NCBI GenBank assembly: GCA_026545225.1
Contig: CM048845.1
Location: forward strand, 76,735,033 to 76,799,032
Source: Cornus controversa
Lineage: Eukaryota > Streptophyta > Magnoliopsida > Cornales > Cornaceae
Direction of reading: 5' to 3'
DNA: 64,000 nucleotides
In this document: one piece after another, positions 43,820 through 55,351 of the stretch
Numbering within the stretch: the stretch's first letter is position 1
Layout of the letters: every line of letters starts with the position of its first letter
Made by a program: the position numbers and the translations under genes
Notes under the pieces: generated by a model
Databases searched by the model: none
The model's input: only the letters and a program-made list of their open reading frames with translations
Told to the model about the DNA's origin: nothing

Positions 43820-46800
43820 TTAATTCTTCTGCCTCGCTCTTCCACCCTCTCTTTCATCTCCCAGAAAAACATTTCTAATCTTGTGGAGTTCCATTAGAAC
43901 ATCCCTAAGTTCCATCCGTTCTCTTGGCAATTCAAAAGAACATATGACTCCAATTCGAAGGACTGACACCAAGCACTCATTTATTCTACCAATGGCCTGC
44001 TGGCTGGCCTTTTCAGAACCATCTTCCTCTTCTAGTGGGAGTCGAAAATCTGCAATCTCCATCACTCTATCTGGAAGTGCCATTTTAGCGTAGTTATGGA
44101 GACTCAAATTGTCCACAAACATGTTGTTGGTGGGCCTTTTTCCGGTAAACACCTCTAGTAAGAGGACTCCATAGCTGTACATATCACCATGCGTTGAGAC
44201 CTCCACACCCCTATTATATTCTGCAATTTGAAACAGTAACACAATGCGTTCAATATTTCCCAACTTCTAAATTGTTTTCGAGGATTATACTCTGAGACTG
44301 TACATTAGTGAAATAACAACTATAATTTTGATATGATCAACTAGTTATGCAAAAATAAATTCATCTTGAAATCACCAAGATGAGGTTCAATATAATTTGA
44401 ATAAAAGTTTCAAAGTACATAAATTTCACAGAAATTGTAGAAATAAATTTATCAAGTAAATTCCCTTTGTTAATGAAATTTCACTATGTATCAAAAGATA
44501 TAAAAGGAATAAGTATATGATAATAGATTACCTGGTGCAACATAACCAACTGTTCCTCTAACTCTAATTGATGAACTTGATTGTGCATGATCATATGTAC
44601 CTTTGGTGGTTATAAGAAACCTCACAAGACCAAAGTCACCTACATGGGCACAGAGCTCATTGTCAAGAAGAACATTACTAGGCTTTAGATCACAATGTAC
44701 GATTGCTGTTCCGCAGTGATAATGAAGATAATCTAATGCAGAGGCCACATCAATGGCAATGTTTAGCCTTTGGATTAGGTTCAAGTTCTTTGGGTTCAGC
44801 AGCACAGACGAACTTGGATCCTGCTGCTCAGATAAAGTTGGGTGTAACCAGCTCTCTAAACTCCCATTTGGCATGTACTCAAATACTAAAGCCTTGAAAT
44901 CATTTCCTTTAAAATCTATGCTTGAGCAAGATGTGATGATCTTAACAAGATTGTGGTGATGAATGTTCCTCATTGCTTCACATTCAGCCATGAAACTCTT
45001 AATAGCTCCATGTTATTGAAGGTTGAGTACCTTCACAGCAACAACTTGTTCACCTAAATTTAGAATTGCTTTATAAACAGAACCATATGTCCCTTCACCA
45101 ATCATGTTAGCTGAAGCAAATCCATTGGTAGCTTGAAGAAGTTCTGCATAAGAGAGTGTTTGATACTGATTTTTCATGTGACAATCTGAAGAGGATTTCC
45201 TTGTTGACCTCTTGATCTTATAAAGAATAGCACAAACACATGCTATTAACAAAATAACAGAGAGAGTGATACTGGTCACAAGAATTATCACTTTACGAGT
45301 AGAGGGTTTTCTGTCTTTCTTTGGGACTTTTGGTGGACATGTAGGCAATTGCAAAGCCTTAATTCCTCCACAAAGCTTGTTATTTCCCACAACTGAAAAT
45401 GCACTAACGTTCATGAACACTCCTTCATTTGGAACTTCACCCTCAAACATATTATAGGAAAGGTTAAGATTCTGAATGTATGGAAAGTCAGCTAGAAAAC
45501 TTGGAATCTGGCCAGACAAATGATTATGAGAAAGATCTAGGACTTGAATACCTTTTAATTGCATGAAAGATGATGGGATAGTACCTTCAAAAAGGTTACC
45601 CTCCACATATAGGAATTCTAACAGCAGACAGTCACCAAGAGTGCTTGGGATTTCTCCGGAGAGTTTGTTACCAGAAATATCCAAAACACCTAGATTTTTC
45701 AAGTTACCCACTTGCAAAGGTAGTGGTCCTGTCAAATAATTTTGTTGTAGATAGAGACCAATTGTGAGGGAAGAAAGTCCAATAAGTGGCTCTGGTATGG
45801 CACCAGTGAGAAGATTGTATCCAAGATCTAGTGCTTGTATGTTTGTGCAATTAGCCAAAGCAATAGGTATGCTTCCCTCTAGCATATTTACTCCCAATGC
45901 TAGAACAATTAATCGAGAAAGGTTGCCAATAGATGATGGAATTTTTCCTGAGATGTCAGTTGTGTAAATGTACAGTCCTTGCAGCTTGGAAAGTTTTCCA
46001 ATGGATTCAGGAATGCTGCCTGTGAGCATGTTCTCATTTAATCCAAGATAATTCTCTAAATTGACGAGGTTCCCAATCCCTTCTGGTATGCTTCCATTTA
46101 TGTAGTTTCGATCCATCTTCAGTGAGATGCGCTTGGTGGATAGATTTGCAATGGAATTGGGTAATACACCACCAAAATGGTTATCATATAAGTGCAGTAT
46201 TCTTAGATTTGTACAATTGGGTAAAGAATTGAGGAAGTTCAAGTCACCGGATCTGTTAGATCCTAGTAGGTTACTGAAAATGTTTAACACTTCCAGATCA
46301 TGCAGATTACCCAACTTCATTGGTAAAGGTCCATTAAAAGAGTTCCAACCAATATCAAAATATTTAAGAGCTGAAGCATTGGCTATTGACAGTGGAATAG
46401 GCCCAGAGAATTTGTTGACTCCAAACAAAAATATTTTTAATTTCGGAAGGGCCAATCCTGAATCTGGGGGGAGGCTTCCTTGTAGCTGATTCTCAGTCAC
46501 AGCAAAGTAATAGATGGATGAGACATTGTAAAGTGGGGTAGGAACCATACCTGACAAATTATTAGAAGCCAGTTGAATATACTTTAAGTTGGAAAGCTGT
46601 CCAAGTTCAGAAGGAATATTTCCCTCTAGATTGTTAGATAAGAGAGAGAGTTTTTGGAGAGTGGAGAGATTCCCAATTGAAGGTGGAATCTTGCTAGTGA
46701 AATGGTTGTTGGAAAGATCCAATTCCAAGAGACTAGACAATGAACCTAGCTCGTTAGGAATTTTTCCCACAAGATTGTTTTGAGATATGTTGATGACTCT

Positions 46801-47262
46801 TATATTTGAGCAATGAGTCAAATTGGTAGGGACCTCACCTTGGAAAGAGTTTTTGCCAAGTGAAAGTTGCTGTAGTCGATACAATCGACCAACTTCTTGG
46901 GGGATAGTGCCACGGAGGCTGTTGTTCTCGAGATGGATCTCCCTAAGGAAACTAAGATTTCCTATATGAGGAGACAAGGAACCCGCTAATCCTAGGGACA
47001 ACAAGCTTATGCTGGTCACTCTCTGATGCCGAGGACTACATTTGACTCCTTGCCAGTAACAGAACTGAGTAGAATCGTTCCATGAGCTGAGGACCATGAA
47101 GGATTCCTCAACAATTTGATCCTTGATAGCTAACAAAGCTTGCTTGTCTGTCACATTTGTGAAGCCAATACAGGATATGGTGTTTGAGGCCAATAAAATA
47201 AAGCTCATATGAATAAGGATGAAAGAGAGAAAGAGAGATGAACTTAAAAGCCTCGGAAACAT
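43820..47262 (-). pseudogene. RLK1: LRR receptor-like kinase subfamily XII (EFR/Xa21-like) with premature stop
   Basis: Exon 1 (44532-47262) and exon 2 (43820-44220) join at a phase-1 GT-AG intron (311 bp) at APE|Y, the usual place in this subfamily; together 1,044 codons including the stop. Order: signal peptide (1-33), LRRNT (SSWNDSTQFCYWQGVKCS), about 22 LRRs, membrane span (about 657-682), kinase with GEGTYGSV loop (about 723-730), VAVK lysine (744), [12 protein letters not shown] (non-RD) and DFG. A TAA at 45015-45013 replaces Gln codon 750, where the sister gene has CAA. The rest of the kinase stays in frame. The family recognises microbial peptides at the plasma membrane. As it stands the gene encodes a 749-residue LRR protein with membrane span but no working kinase. 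A sequencing error is possible but unlikely. Confidence 0.9.
45013..45015 (-). other. Nonsense codon (CAA to TAA) in RLK1 kinase
   Basis: Minus-strand reading ...GTA CTC AAC CTT CAA TAA CAT GGA GCT...; RLK2 has CTT CAA CAA CGT GGA GCT at the same place (near 57496). One C-to-T transition explains it. The downstream frame is open to the intron donor. Confidence 0.9.
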
Positions 47263-47829
47263 GTTCTTGTGCTCTATTGGTATTGGAAGATGCAGGAAGC
47301 TAAGAGACGCTGAGCATTAAAGGAAGTTGGATTGAATGCGTAAGCCAGTTCCTTCTTATATATAGTGTGGTGGACTTTGCAGAATTTGGACTGTTCAAAC
47401 TTGCAGTGTGTATGATCAAATCATATGTGCATAGAAAATTCTGACACAGCATAAACAATGAAAGGAGATGGAGGCGATTAGGTTTACGCACACATCATAG
47501 GGTAGACCAGAGACTTGGACTGCATAATCCCCGCATTTGGAATCAAATCAAGAAAATATTTTATTTGCTTCCATGACATCAATTGCCAATGGCTCTGTAT
47601 ATTTAATCTTAAATGTAGGCCTTAGATGAGTCTGTTTGTTTCAAGGTGTTCACACATAATCCGCATAAGCCCTTCAATACAGGATTTTGTTTTCTCATTT
47701 TGCCATTAAAAGGAATCCTTTCTAAATCACCCAGGAAGTCAAGAACAAGAGCCTGTATAACAAGAGGCATGAGCAGCTTGGATTTTCTTAAAGCAGTTAT
47801 TTTCTCATTTTATGGTTCTGGAATGAGTT
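47263..47829. promoter_or_regulatory. RLK1 promoter/leader region
   Basis: Upstream of the RLK1 ATG. TATATATA near 47356-47363 (minus orientation about 95 bp before the ATG) is a possible TATA box. No other gene seen. Confidence 0.35.
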
Positions 47830-48148
47830 TAAAGCAACTGAGAAAGAAGACAATCCCAAAATCCATTCCAATATTGCACTTTAAAGTCGAATTCTGTCAA
47901 TTATTTAAATCTTCTTTGTTTCTACTGTTTCCTGTTCAACTGGGTGTGAATCATTCTAGCAAAAATTTAAGATTATTAGCTTTGTGGAGTTTCTTAAGGA
48001 GGCCAAAATCAAACTGTAACCTGTTCAGTTGCTATTCTGATTTGGACTAGGAAACTATATAATACAAATTTGTTAATATACAAAAGCTTCCCTCTAAGAT
48101 ATTGATATGATGCTTTGTAGAATAAATCATTGACCCTTAAAACAATTT
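47830..48148. repeat. RLK upstream duplicate, copy 1
   Basis: TAAAGCAACTGAGAAAGAAGA through GAATAAATCATTGACCCT matches 54169-54482 with moderate divergence, including AGGAAACTATATAATACAAA. The match resumes right of the copia insertion (52680-52880 against about 54500-54710). It marks a tandem segmental duplication that produced RLK1 and RLK2. Confidence 0.75.
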
Positions 48149-48174
48149 TTTTTTTTTGTTCTTAGTGAGAAAAT

Positions 48175-48396
48175 TGTCAAAACAGAGAATACATAGAGAA
48201 AATTTGTGGAAAAACCGCCCTCTCAGTTCACCCTTCCCTCTATACATGGAAGTATATTTATACACGGAGTCTAGTGATTCCTAATATTCAGCATCTATAC
48301 AAGGTAAGAGAATTTGTACAGCTAATAGTCAGCATCTATACAAGGTAAGAGAGTCTGTACAGCTATTAACAGAGTCCTAAATTGTATACGGTAACA
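48175..48396 (-). repeat. Copia 1 3' LTR (222 bp)
   Basis: TGTCAAAACAG...GGTAACA. It contains a 41-bp tandem repeat starting CAGCATCTATACAAGG at 48289 and 48330. It differs from the other LTR by two substitutions and three small indels. Confidence 0.93.
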
Positions 48397-48416
48397 TGCC
48401 CCCTCAAATTGATGCT
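48397..48416 (-). other. Copia 1 polypurine tract
   Basis: On the minus strand, ATCAATTTGAGGGGGCA directly precedes the 3' LTR; it is the primer site for plus-strand DNA synthesis. Confidence 0.75.
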
Positions 48417-51400
48417 GGTAAGTCAACCAGCAACAATTTGCCAACAAGAAATTGATGCCGCTGTTGAGTCAGAGCTTTGGTGAAGACATCAGCCACTTGG
48501 AGATCAGAAGAGATGTGAGGAAGAGTTATCACCCGACTTTCCAAGGTGTCTCGAATAGTATGACAATCAACCTTAATGTGCTTGATGCGTTCATGGAAAA
48601 CGGGATTGGTGGCAATTTGAATAGCACTAGTGTTGTCAACATGAAGAGGGGTAGAAGTAGTCCGAGGAAACCCTAGCTCCTCAAGAAGACCGCATAGCCA
48701 TACAATTTCAGAACAAGCAGTAGACATGGCACGATACTTGGCCTCAGTAGAGGATTTAGAAACACGATCTTGTTTCTTACATCTCCAAGAAATTAAGGCA
48801 TCACCTAAAAACATACACCAACCCGTAGTAGATCGAAGTGTATCCGAACACCCAGCCCAATCAGCATCACTATAGACAACAAGTTGAAGAGAGGAGCCGA
48901 TAGGAAAGAACAACCCATGAGTAGGTGAACCTCGAAGATAGTGGATGATGTGTCGAACTGCAGCAAGATGGAGATGCCGAGGAGAAGACATAAACTGACC
49001 TGATGAACAACATAGGAGATATCAGGTCGAGTAGTGGTCAAGTAGATAAGACTCCCAACCAGGCGCCGATTGAGAGTAGGATCAGCCAGAAGTTCCCCTT
49101 CATCTTTCCTGTATTTGACATTTACCTCCATAGGAGTATCAACAGAAGAAGTGTCCGCCAAACCAGCCAAAGTGATAAGATCTTGAATATACTTATGCTG
49201 GTTCACGAAAAGACCATTGGCCCAATGATGAACTTCCAATCCTAAGAAGTATGTGAGCTGGCCAAGATCTTTCATATGAAAAGTTGCATGTAACAGCTGC
49301 TGAAACTTAGTAATCAAACCACAGTTAGTGCCAATAATGATAATATAATCCACATAAACCAAGAGAAGGACTATACCCAATGCAGACGTGTGGAAAAAGA
49401 GAGAAGAATCATACTGACTTTGTGTAAAACTGAAGGAAAGAAGTGTACTGCAAAACTTCTCAAACCAAGCCCGGGGCGCCTGCTTGAGCCCATACAGAGA
49501 ACGCTTTAGCTTACAGACATCATGAGGAGAAGAAGTAGTCATACCAGAGGGAAGCTTCATGTTAATCTCTTCCTGGAGATCACCATGAAGAAAGGCATTT
49601 TTCACATCCATCTGATGCAGTTGCCACGACTGTGAAGCGGCAATAGCTAAGATGGTGAGAACTGTGGTCATTTTGGCAACATGAGCAAATGTCTCCTCAT
49701 AATCAACCCCATATTCCTGCTTGTTACCCAGAGCTACGAGGCGAGCTTTGTACCGATCCAAAGAGCCATCAGAACGAAGTTTTACAAAGAAAACCCATTT
49801 ACTCCCAATAGGTTTGACTGTAGGAGGACAAGGAACAATATCCCAAGTGTGATTCTCCTCAAGTGGTTGAAGTTCTGCTTGCATTGCATGTTGCCAACAC
49901 TTATGTTCCATGGCCTGTTTGTAGCAAGAGGGAATGGAAATAGTGGATAAAGTAGCGACAAGAGAGACAGGAGAGAAGAAACCATACCAATTAGGGGGTC
50001 GAGAAAGACGAGTAGATCGACGAAGAGTGGTGGAAGCAGGATCAGGCGCTGGGTCAAGATCGGAAGGGGGCTCAGCGGAAATGGAACTAGACTCATGTTG
50101 ATTACGTCTTTTATACACAAAACCAGGTTTGAACCTTTCCACAATTGTTGGGGAATCAGAAAAACTAGGTAGAAGAGATAAAGATGCAGATGGTAGCTCA
50201 ACATGAGATGGAAAGAAATATTGATTTTCAAAGAAAATCACATTCCGAGAAACCCGTATACGACGAGTATGGGGATCATAAAAAACATAACCCTTTTGAG
50301 ACAAAGGATAACCAAGAAAAACACACTTAACAAATTGAGCAGTAAGAAAGCGCTTAAAGACTGAAAAAACTTCGGTCTTAGCCCGGAGGAAGTAAACCCA
50401 AGTAAAGCGACTAAAGTCATCAATAAAGTAACAAAGTACTTATAATGCGCATGAGAAACAATGGGTGCAATCCCTCAAACATCACTATGAATAATATCGA
50501 AACATTGTGCGGCACGAGATGCATGATGAGGAAAAGGTAGAACTTTACTTTTGCCAAGTTTGCATGATGTACAATCAAAAGAAAGATTAAGAGAAGAATA
50601 TGCTTTATTTTCCAATAATCCAGAATTAAACAAAGTCTGAAGTACATCAGAGTTTGGGTGGCCTAGACGTCTATGCCACATCTTATTTCCAGAACCAATA
50701 ACATTACATGCAAAGGAAAGTAAAGAGAAACGTGAAGAGGAAAGAGTCGTCTCACTTTAGGCCCCTTCGCGATCATCTTCCCTGACACTTGATCCTGCAC
50801 AACACAACCAGATCGGGAGAAATGGACATTACAATTATTATCAACCAATTGACCAACAGAAATAAGATTTGTGGAGAGGTCAGGAGACACAAAAACATCA
50901 GTTAAGGAAGAGGAAAGATCACCAACAGCACTGATAGTCAAAGAATTGCCATCAGCAGTGTTAATTTTCAAATTTCCATCATAATTTCTGACATTGGAAA
51001 GAGGAACAACAGTATTGGTCATATGGTTAGAGGCCTCGGAGTCAAAATACCATGGATTAGAAGAAACTTTATGATTACCTGAGAGCCCAAAAGTAGAAAA
51101 AACATAAATGATCATTTGTTGTACCATTTCAGGAGTGAGTGTGTTCGGGTTTGCGAAGGCTGTAGAAGCATGAATAGGAACAACTGGCGAGGCAACAGGC
51201 AATGCAGGAGAACTAGAGGCACCAGTGGAGGCATGATAAGCAGTACCTTGTTGCCTTTCAGGTCGAATGGGACAAGCAAAGATGATATGACCCTGTTTCT
51301 TGCAATAGTTACAGAACTTCTTAGGGCAATCTTGACCAATATGACCGAAAGCTTTACAACTAAAGCACTGGACAGCACGCATGTCTCTACCCTTGTTCCT

Positions 51401-52069
51401 CCCCTGTGCTGCATAAGCCACAGAGACAAGTGCACTAACATTAGCCCGATGTTTCATGGCAGCCTGAGTTACGATACGCTGCTCCTCATGAAGAAGTTCA
51501 CTCAAACAAACATCTAGAGATGGTATAGGATGACGATTCATCAGATTAGAACGTGCAATTTCAAAGTCCAATCGTAGCTTCATCAAGAATTGATCGTGCT
51601 TGCTAGTTGCATGCACTGCTTGGACAGCAGAGAGAGCTGCAGCGGGAACATTAGCATAAACAATGTCACAATAGTCAGCCCAAAGGGTTTGAAAACTAGA
51701 AAAATATTCCTCAATAGAGAGACTTCCTTGTGTGAAATTAGCCATCTCATACTCCAATTGAAATCGCCTAGCAGAGTTGTCTTGATTGTAAACCGTGTGG
51801 AGATTATTCCACATAGCAACAGCAGTTTTATAAGGCCTCAGATTGAGAATAAGGTGAGGCTCAACCGAGCTAAGGATCCAGGTCATAACCCGAGCATCCT
51901 TAATTTCCCACTTAGACAAAGCCTCGGCATCGCGAGGTGCGGGATTACTCCCATCAATATGACCCCATAATTCTTTTCCTTTGACAAATAATTTAAATTG
52001 AAACTCCTAATCAGAATAATTTTTGCCAGTAAACCTAATATGAAACGATTCCAAATTATCTGATGACAT
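48404..52069 (-). pseudogene. Copia 1 gag-pol, multiply broken, integrase core deleted
   Basis: Start ATG at 52069-52067 (MSSDNLESFHIRFTGKNYSD), then TAG at 52009-52007 in place of Trp. UBN2-type gag; two CCHC knuckles (CFSCKAFGHIGQDC, CNYCKKQGHIIFAC); protease DSG reads DSE (WYFDSEASNHMT). A frame change at about 50700 precedes HRRLGHPN of the GAG-pre-integrase part; HSDV is followed by TGA. Then the frame jumps (near 50345) past the integrase catalytic core, about 400 bp missing relative to copia 2. The RT motif is YVDY instead of YVDD. A 4-bp deletion near 48997 shifts RT into the RNase H frame (48404-48991), where STEAEY reads STEAKY. The product cannot be an active polyprotein. Confidence 0.9.
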
Positions 52070-52430
52070 GATGCAACCGAGCAATAGAGGAAATATCCCA
52101 CCAGAAAATTGGAACTTGCACTGAAAAAAATATGGCACAAATAAGCACGCACCAGGAAAAAAAAAATTGCACTGAAAGGCCAAACGAAAGACAAACAATG
52201 AAAGTGCACGGAAAGGAAGCACAAACCAGAAACTACTGAGACACACCCTGTAACTAGAAATCAAGAGTAGAGATGCCGACCAGACCAGAAAACACCATAG
52301 ATGGCGTTGATACCCACAAACACAGCAACTAAAGGGATCGAAACCCACAAAAGCACCCACAGAAATCACCGAAAGCCACAAATTCAGACCCCCGAAAGAG
52401 AAAAAAAATCGAAATGCCTCAGACTTAGAA

Positions 52431-52447
52431 ACCTGCTCTTGATAACA
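52431..52447 (-). other. Copia 1 primer binding site
   Basis: On the minus strand, directly inside the 5' LTR, TGTTATCAAGAGCAGG resembles the initiator-Met tRNA complement (TGGTATCAGAGC) with one substitution and one insertion. Confidence 0.6.
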
Positions 52448-52671
52448 TGTCAAAACAGAGAATACATAGAGAAAATTTGTGGAAAAACCGCCCTCTGTCA
52501 GTTCACCCTTCCCTTCTATACATGGAAGTATATTTATACACGGAGTCTAGTGATTCCTAATATTCAGCATCTATACAAGGTAAGAGAATTTGTACAGCTA
52601 ATAGTCAGCATCTATACAAGGTAAGAGAATTTGTACAGCTATTAACAGAGTCCTAAATTGTATCGGTAACA
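52448..52671 (-). repeat. Copia 1 5' LTR (224 bp)
   Basis: TGTCAAAACAG...GGTAACA on the plus strand; the promoter LTR for the minus-strand element. It has the same 41-bp internal tandem repeat as the other LTR. Confidence 0.93.
52531..52538 (-). promoter_or_regulatory. TATA box of copia 1 5' LTR
   Basis: TATAAATA on the minus strand within the LTR, about 85 bp before its inner end. Confidence 0.45.
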
Positions 52672-52676
52672 AAAAT

Positions 52677-53570
52677 GACCCCAAAAAGATATGTTTTGAT
52701 ATGAAGAACTATATAATTCAGCTGATTAATAAACAAATGTTCTGTCAAGACATTGACATAAAATCATATAATGTATAATTATATATATGAAACAAAATTT
52801 TCCAAGTCTGTAGTCATCCTGTTTATCTGCTTCAGGATTGTCTATTCAGTCTTGACTTCCTGCTTAAATTAACTTGCAGTTTGCATCATTGCCTTAACTT
52901 TAAAGGCGAATATTATAATATGGTATGGCATAAAATTCTTGGTATTAACTAGAGATATTCATTTTATTTTAATCTAGCCATTAGCATTATTCTCTCTCTC
53001 TCTCTGACTTAAGTATTGTTTCCACTTCAATCTAACTTGAGGATTGTTTATTTTGATGACAATTAACAAATCTTATAGCATGTTCCCATCATTTGTGTCG
53101 TGTCTCCTTTAAATTATAAATCAGTAATTGGGGAGTTCAAAAATTAAATTGTTTTCAGTACATTAAAAGAGGTCACCAAAAGAGAACATAAAAATTATTA
53201 GACTGTACTTAAACACGGATGCAATTACAAAGAGCCCCTTTTATTTCATAACATCTTTTTTCTTGGTGTCATTTATGTGTAATGGAATATAGTGCCCGGA
53301 AGCTAGTCTCTTGATATGTGCTTAATTTTTCGCAATGGTGATAGAGAGATTTGCAATGGAAAATATGAGAACACATATTTAAGATTATATTATTTACAAT
53401 TAAGACTTTTAGAAAATATGGTAGTACAGAGCTATGTCAATTTAGAATCTTTAACCTCCAACAATCTGAAAACAGTCTCATCTATTCTATAGAAGGCGTT
53501 TTTTATTTTTATTTTTTATAATTCATAGAAGATCATTAATCTTATATCTATCTTCTTTCTTCTTCTTATA
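52677..53570. other. Spacer right of copia 1
   Basis: 52680-52880 continues the duplicated RLK spacer. The rest is AT-rich with a CT run at 52990-53004. No gene. Confidence 0.5.
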
Positions 53571-54010
53571 ATGCTTGCTTCTGACTCAGTTCTCTATGAA
53601 AGAACGAAACACATTGAAGTATATATCCACTTTATTCGGGAGAAAGTTCGAGCTGGTATTATTACTTCTTCATTTGTTTCGTCTTCAAAACATACATTAG
53701 ATATGTTCACCAAGTCTGTTGGTCTATTAGTCTTGAAGTCCTCCATAGTCAAGCTTAGCTTGATTAATATCTTCGCTTCAGCTTGAGGGGGAGTGTTGGA
53801 GATCATATTTTACCCAATATAGAAGATCCCAATACATAATTATAGGATCACATCAATTACGATCCTATAATTAAGGTATTGGTTTGACTTTCAATTTTTC
53901 CTTTATTTAATTTTATTTCTTTCCTTCCATGTAATATTCTCAATGTATATAAATATAGATCCAAGCTCCTCGATTGAGTATGCCATTCTAAAATTCTATT
54001 TTCTTAAACA
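53571..54010 (+). mobile_element. 3' end of a third copia element (RNase H tail plus LTR)
   Basis: An open frame (53571-53786) reads ERTKHIEVYIHFIREKV...LDMFTKSVG, the end of copia RNase H, then the stop and purine tract TTGAGGGGGAGTG, then an LTR 53794-54010 (TGTTGGAGATC ... TTCTTAAACA, 217 bp, with TATATAAATA near 53947). The 5' part is gone. It is a different family and the opposite strand from copia 1 and 2. Confidence 0.8.
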
Positions 54011-54168
54011 GACTTGAACCAGAATATAAAAATCTCTTTAATTTTCTTATACATATATGCCTGTGATCTGGATGATGAACTGTTCTTTCTAACATATAGT
54101 GCTCTGATACATTTGTGCTACTTCTGATTTATGATGCTAGTGGTCCACTTTATACTACTGAAATAAGT

Positions 54169-54482
54169 TAAAAGCAGTTGAGAAAGAAGACAATTTAAAT
54201 GGCTGTTCTGATATGCACTTTTAAGTCGGATTTCATCCATGATTTAAACCTTCCATGTTTCTATTGTTACCCTTAAAACTGGTTGTGGATCATTCTAACA
54301 TATATTTAAGATTATTAGATTTATGGAGTTTTTTGAGGAGATCAAAAAATTAATTGTAACCTGTCCAGTAGATAATTTGAATTGGTCTAGGAAACTATAT
54401 AATACAAATCTGTTAATATACAAATGCTTGCCTCTCAATTATTGATATGATGTTTTGTAGAATAAGTCATTGACCCTAAAAT
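54169..54482. repeat. RLK upstream duplicate, copy 2
   Basis: Matches 47830-48148 (see there). It lies 3' of RLK2, so a unit of spacer plus receptor was duplicated in tandem. Confidence 0.75.
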
Positions 54483-54804
54483 ATATGTGTGTATGTGTTT
54501 TTGTGGTCAATACCCCACAAACAAATGTATTGATACGAAGACTTGGGAACTATCTAATTCAACTGAGTAATAAACAAGTGCTTCTTCTAAATTATTGATA
54601 CAAGAGTTTGAAAATAAGCCATTGACATAAAAACAAATTTATAAGAATATTTTACAAGTCTGTACTATCATGCATCTGCTTTAGTTCTGCCCATTCACAT
54701 TGATTTCCTGTTTCAGTTCCTTTTAGCCTGTCCATTCACATTTGAAAATCTCTCTCTCTCTCTCTCTCTAGATATCTACTGTCATGGTGAAGATGGATGA
54801 CATC

Positions 54805-55343
54805 CTAGTAAGTACGGATACTTTTACAAGAGTAATGTATCCGTATCGTGTCCGTATAGGATATTGATACTCCTTGAGTACTGACGGATAAGTGTCCGAT
54901 ACTTCTTAAACGTATCCATAATTTATTTTTATTTCTAACACGTATCTGATACTTTTTAGATACTTCGACCACATATTTTTCAGAATAGATCTTTAACAAG
55001 TTTTGAACATTAAAATGTAGCTTTTCCAACAATAATATCATAGTATAATTGTTGAAATTTTTTAAAATTTATTTAAACAATAAGTGTTGAGATATATATC
55101 ACGATTTAGTACAAAATTTATCCATACAAATTATGCAATATGATTCTTAACTTTTGTTTTGTTTTGTTTTTTAATCATAATATTTTATAAGAAAATGTTA
55201 ATAACTCAATTTTTGTATACTTAAAAATATAATTTATTATTTTTATATTGACGTATCCTGTCGTACCCATATCCAATTTTTTTATAGATTTGTCATACTG
55301 CCGTACCTATATCGTGTCCCGCATCTGTATCCATACTTCCTAG
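54805..55343 (-). mobile_element. hAT-like family A, copy 3 (539 bp), inverted
   Basis: The reverse complement starts CTAGGAAGTATGGATACAG and ends AAGTATCCGTACTTACTAG, matching copies 1 and 2 (GACAAATCT, GGTACGACAGGATACG, ACTCTTGTAAAAGTAT). Flanking ATGACATC and ATGACTCA agree only in the first five bases, so the duplication is decayed. Confidence 0.78.
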
Positions 55344-55351
55344 ATGACTCA

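Larger units (their letters stand above)
48175..52671 (-). mobile_element. Copia element 1 (4,497 bp), two LTRs and 5-bp target duplication
   Basis: LTRs 48175-48396 and 52448-52671 are nearly identical; AAAAT flanks both ends (48170-48174, 52672-52676). Orientation is minus: primer site next to the right LTR, purine tract next to the left one. The inside is shorter than an autonomous copia element because the integrase core is deleted. It sits in the duplicated spacer upstream of RLK1, splitting the 47830-48148 / 52680-52880 similarity. Confidence 0.95.
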
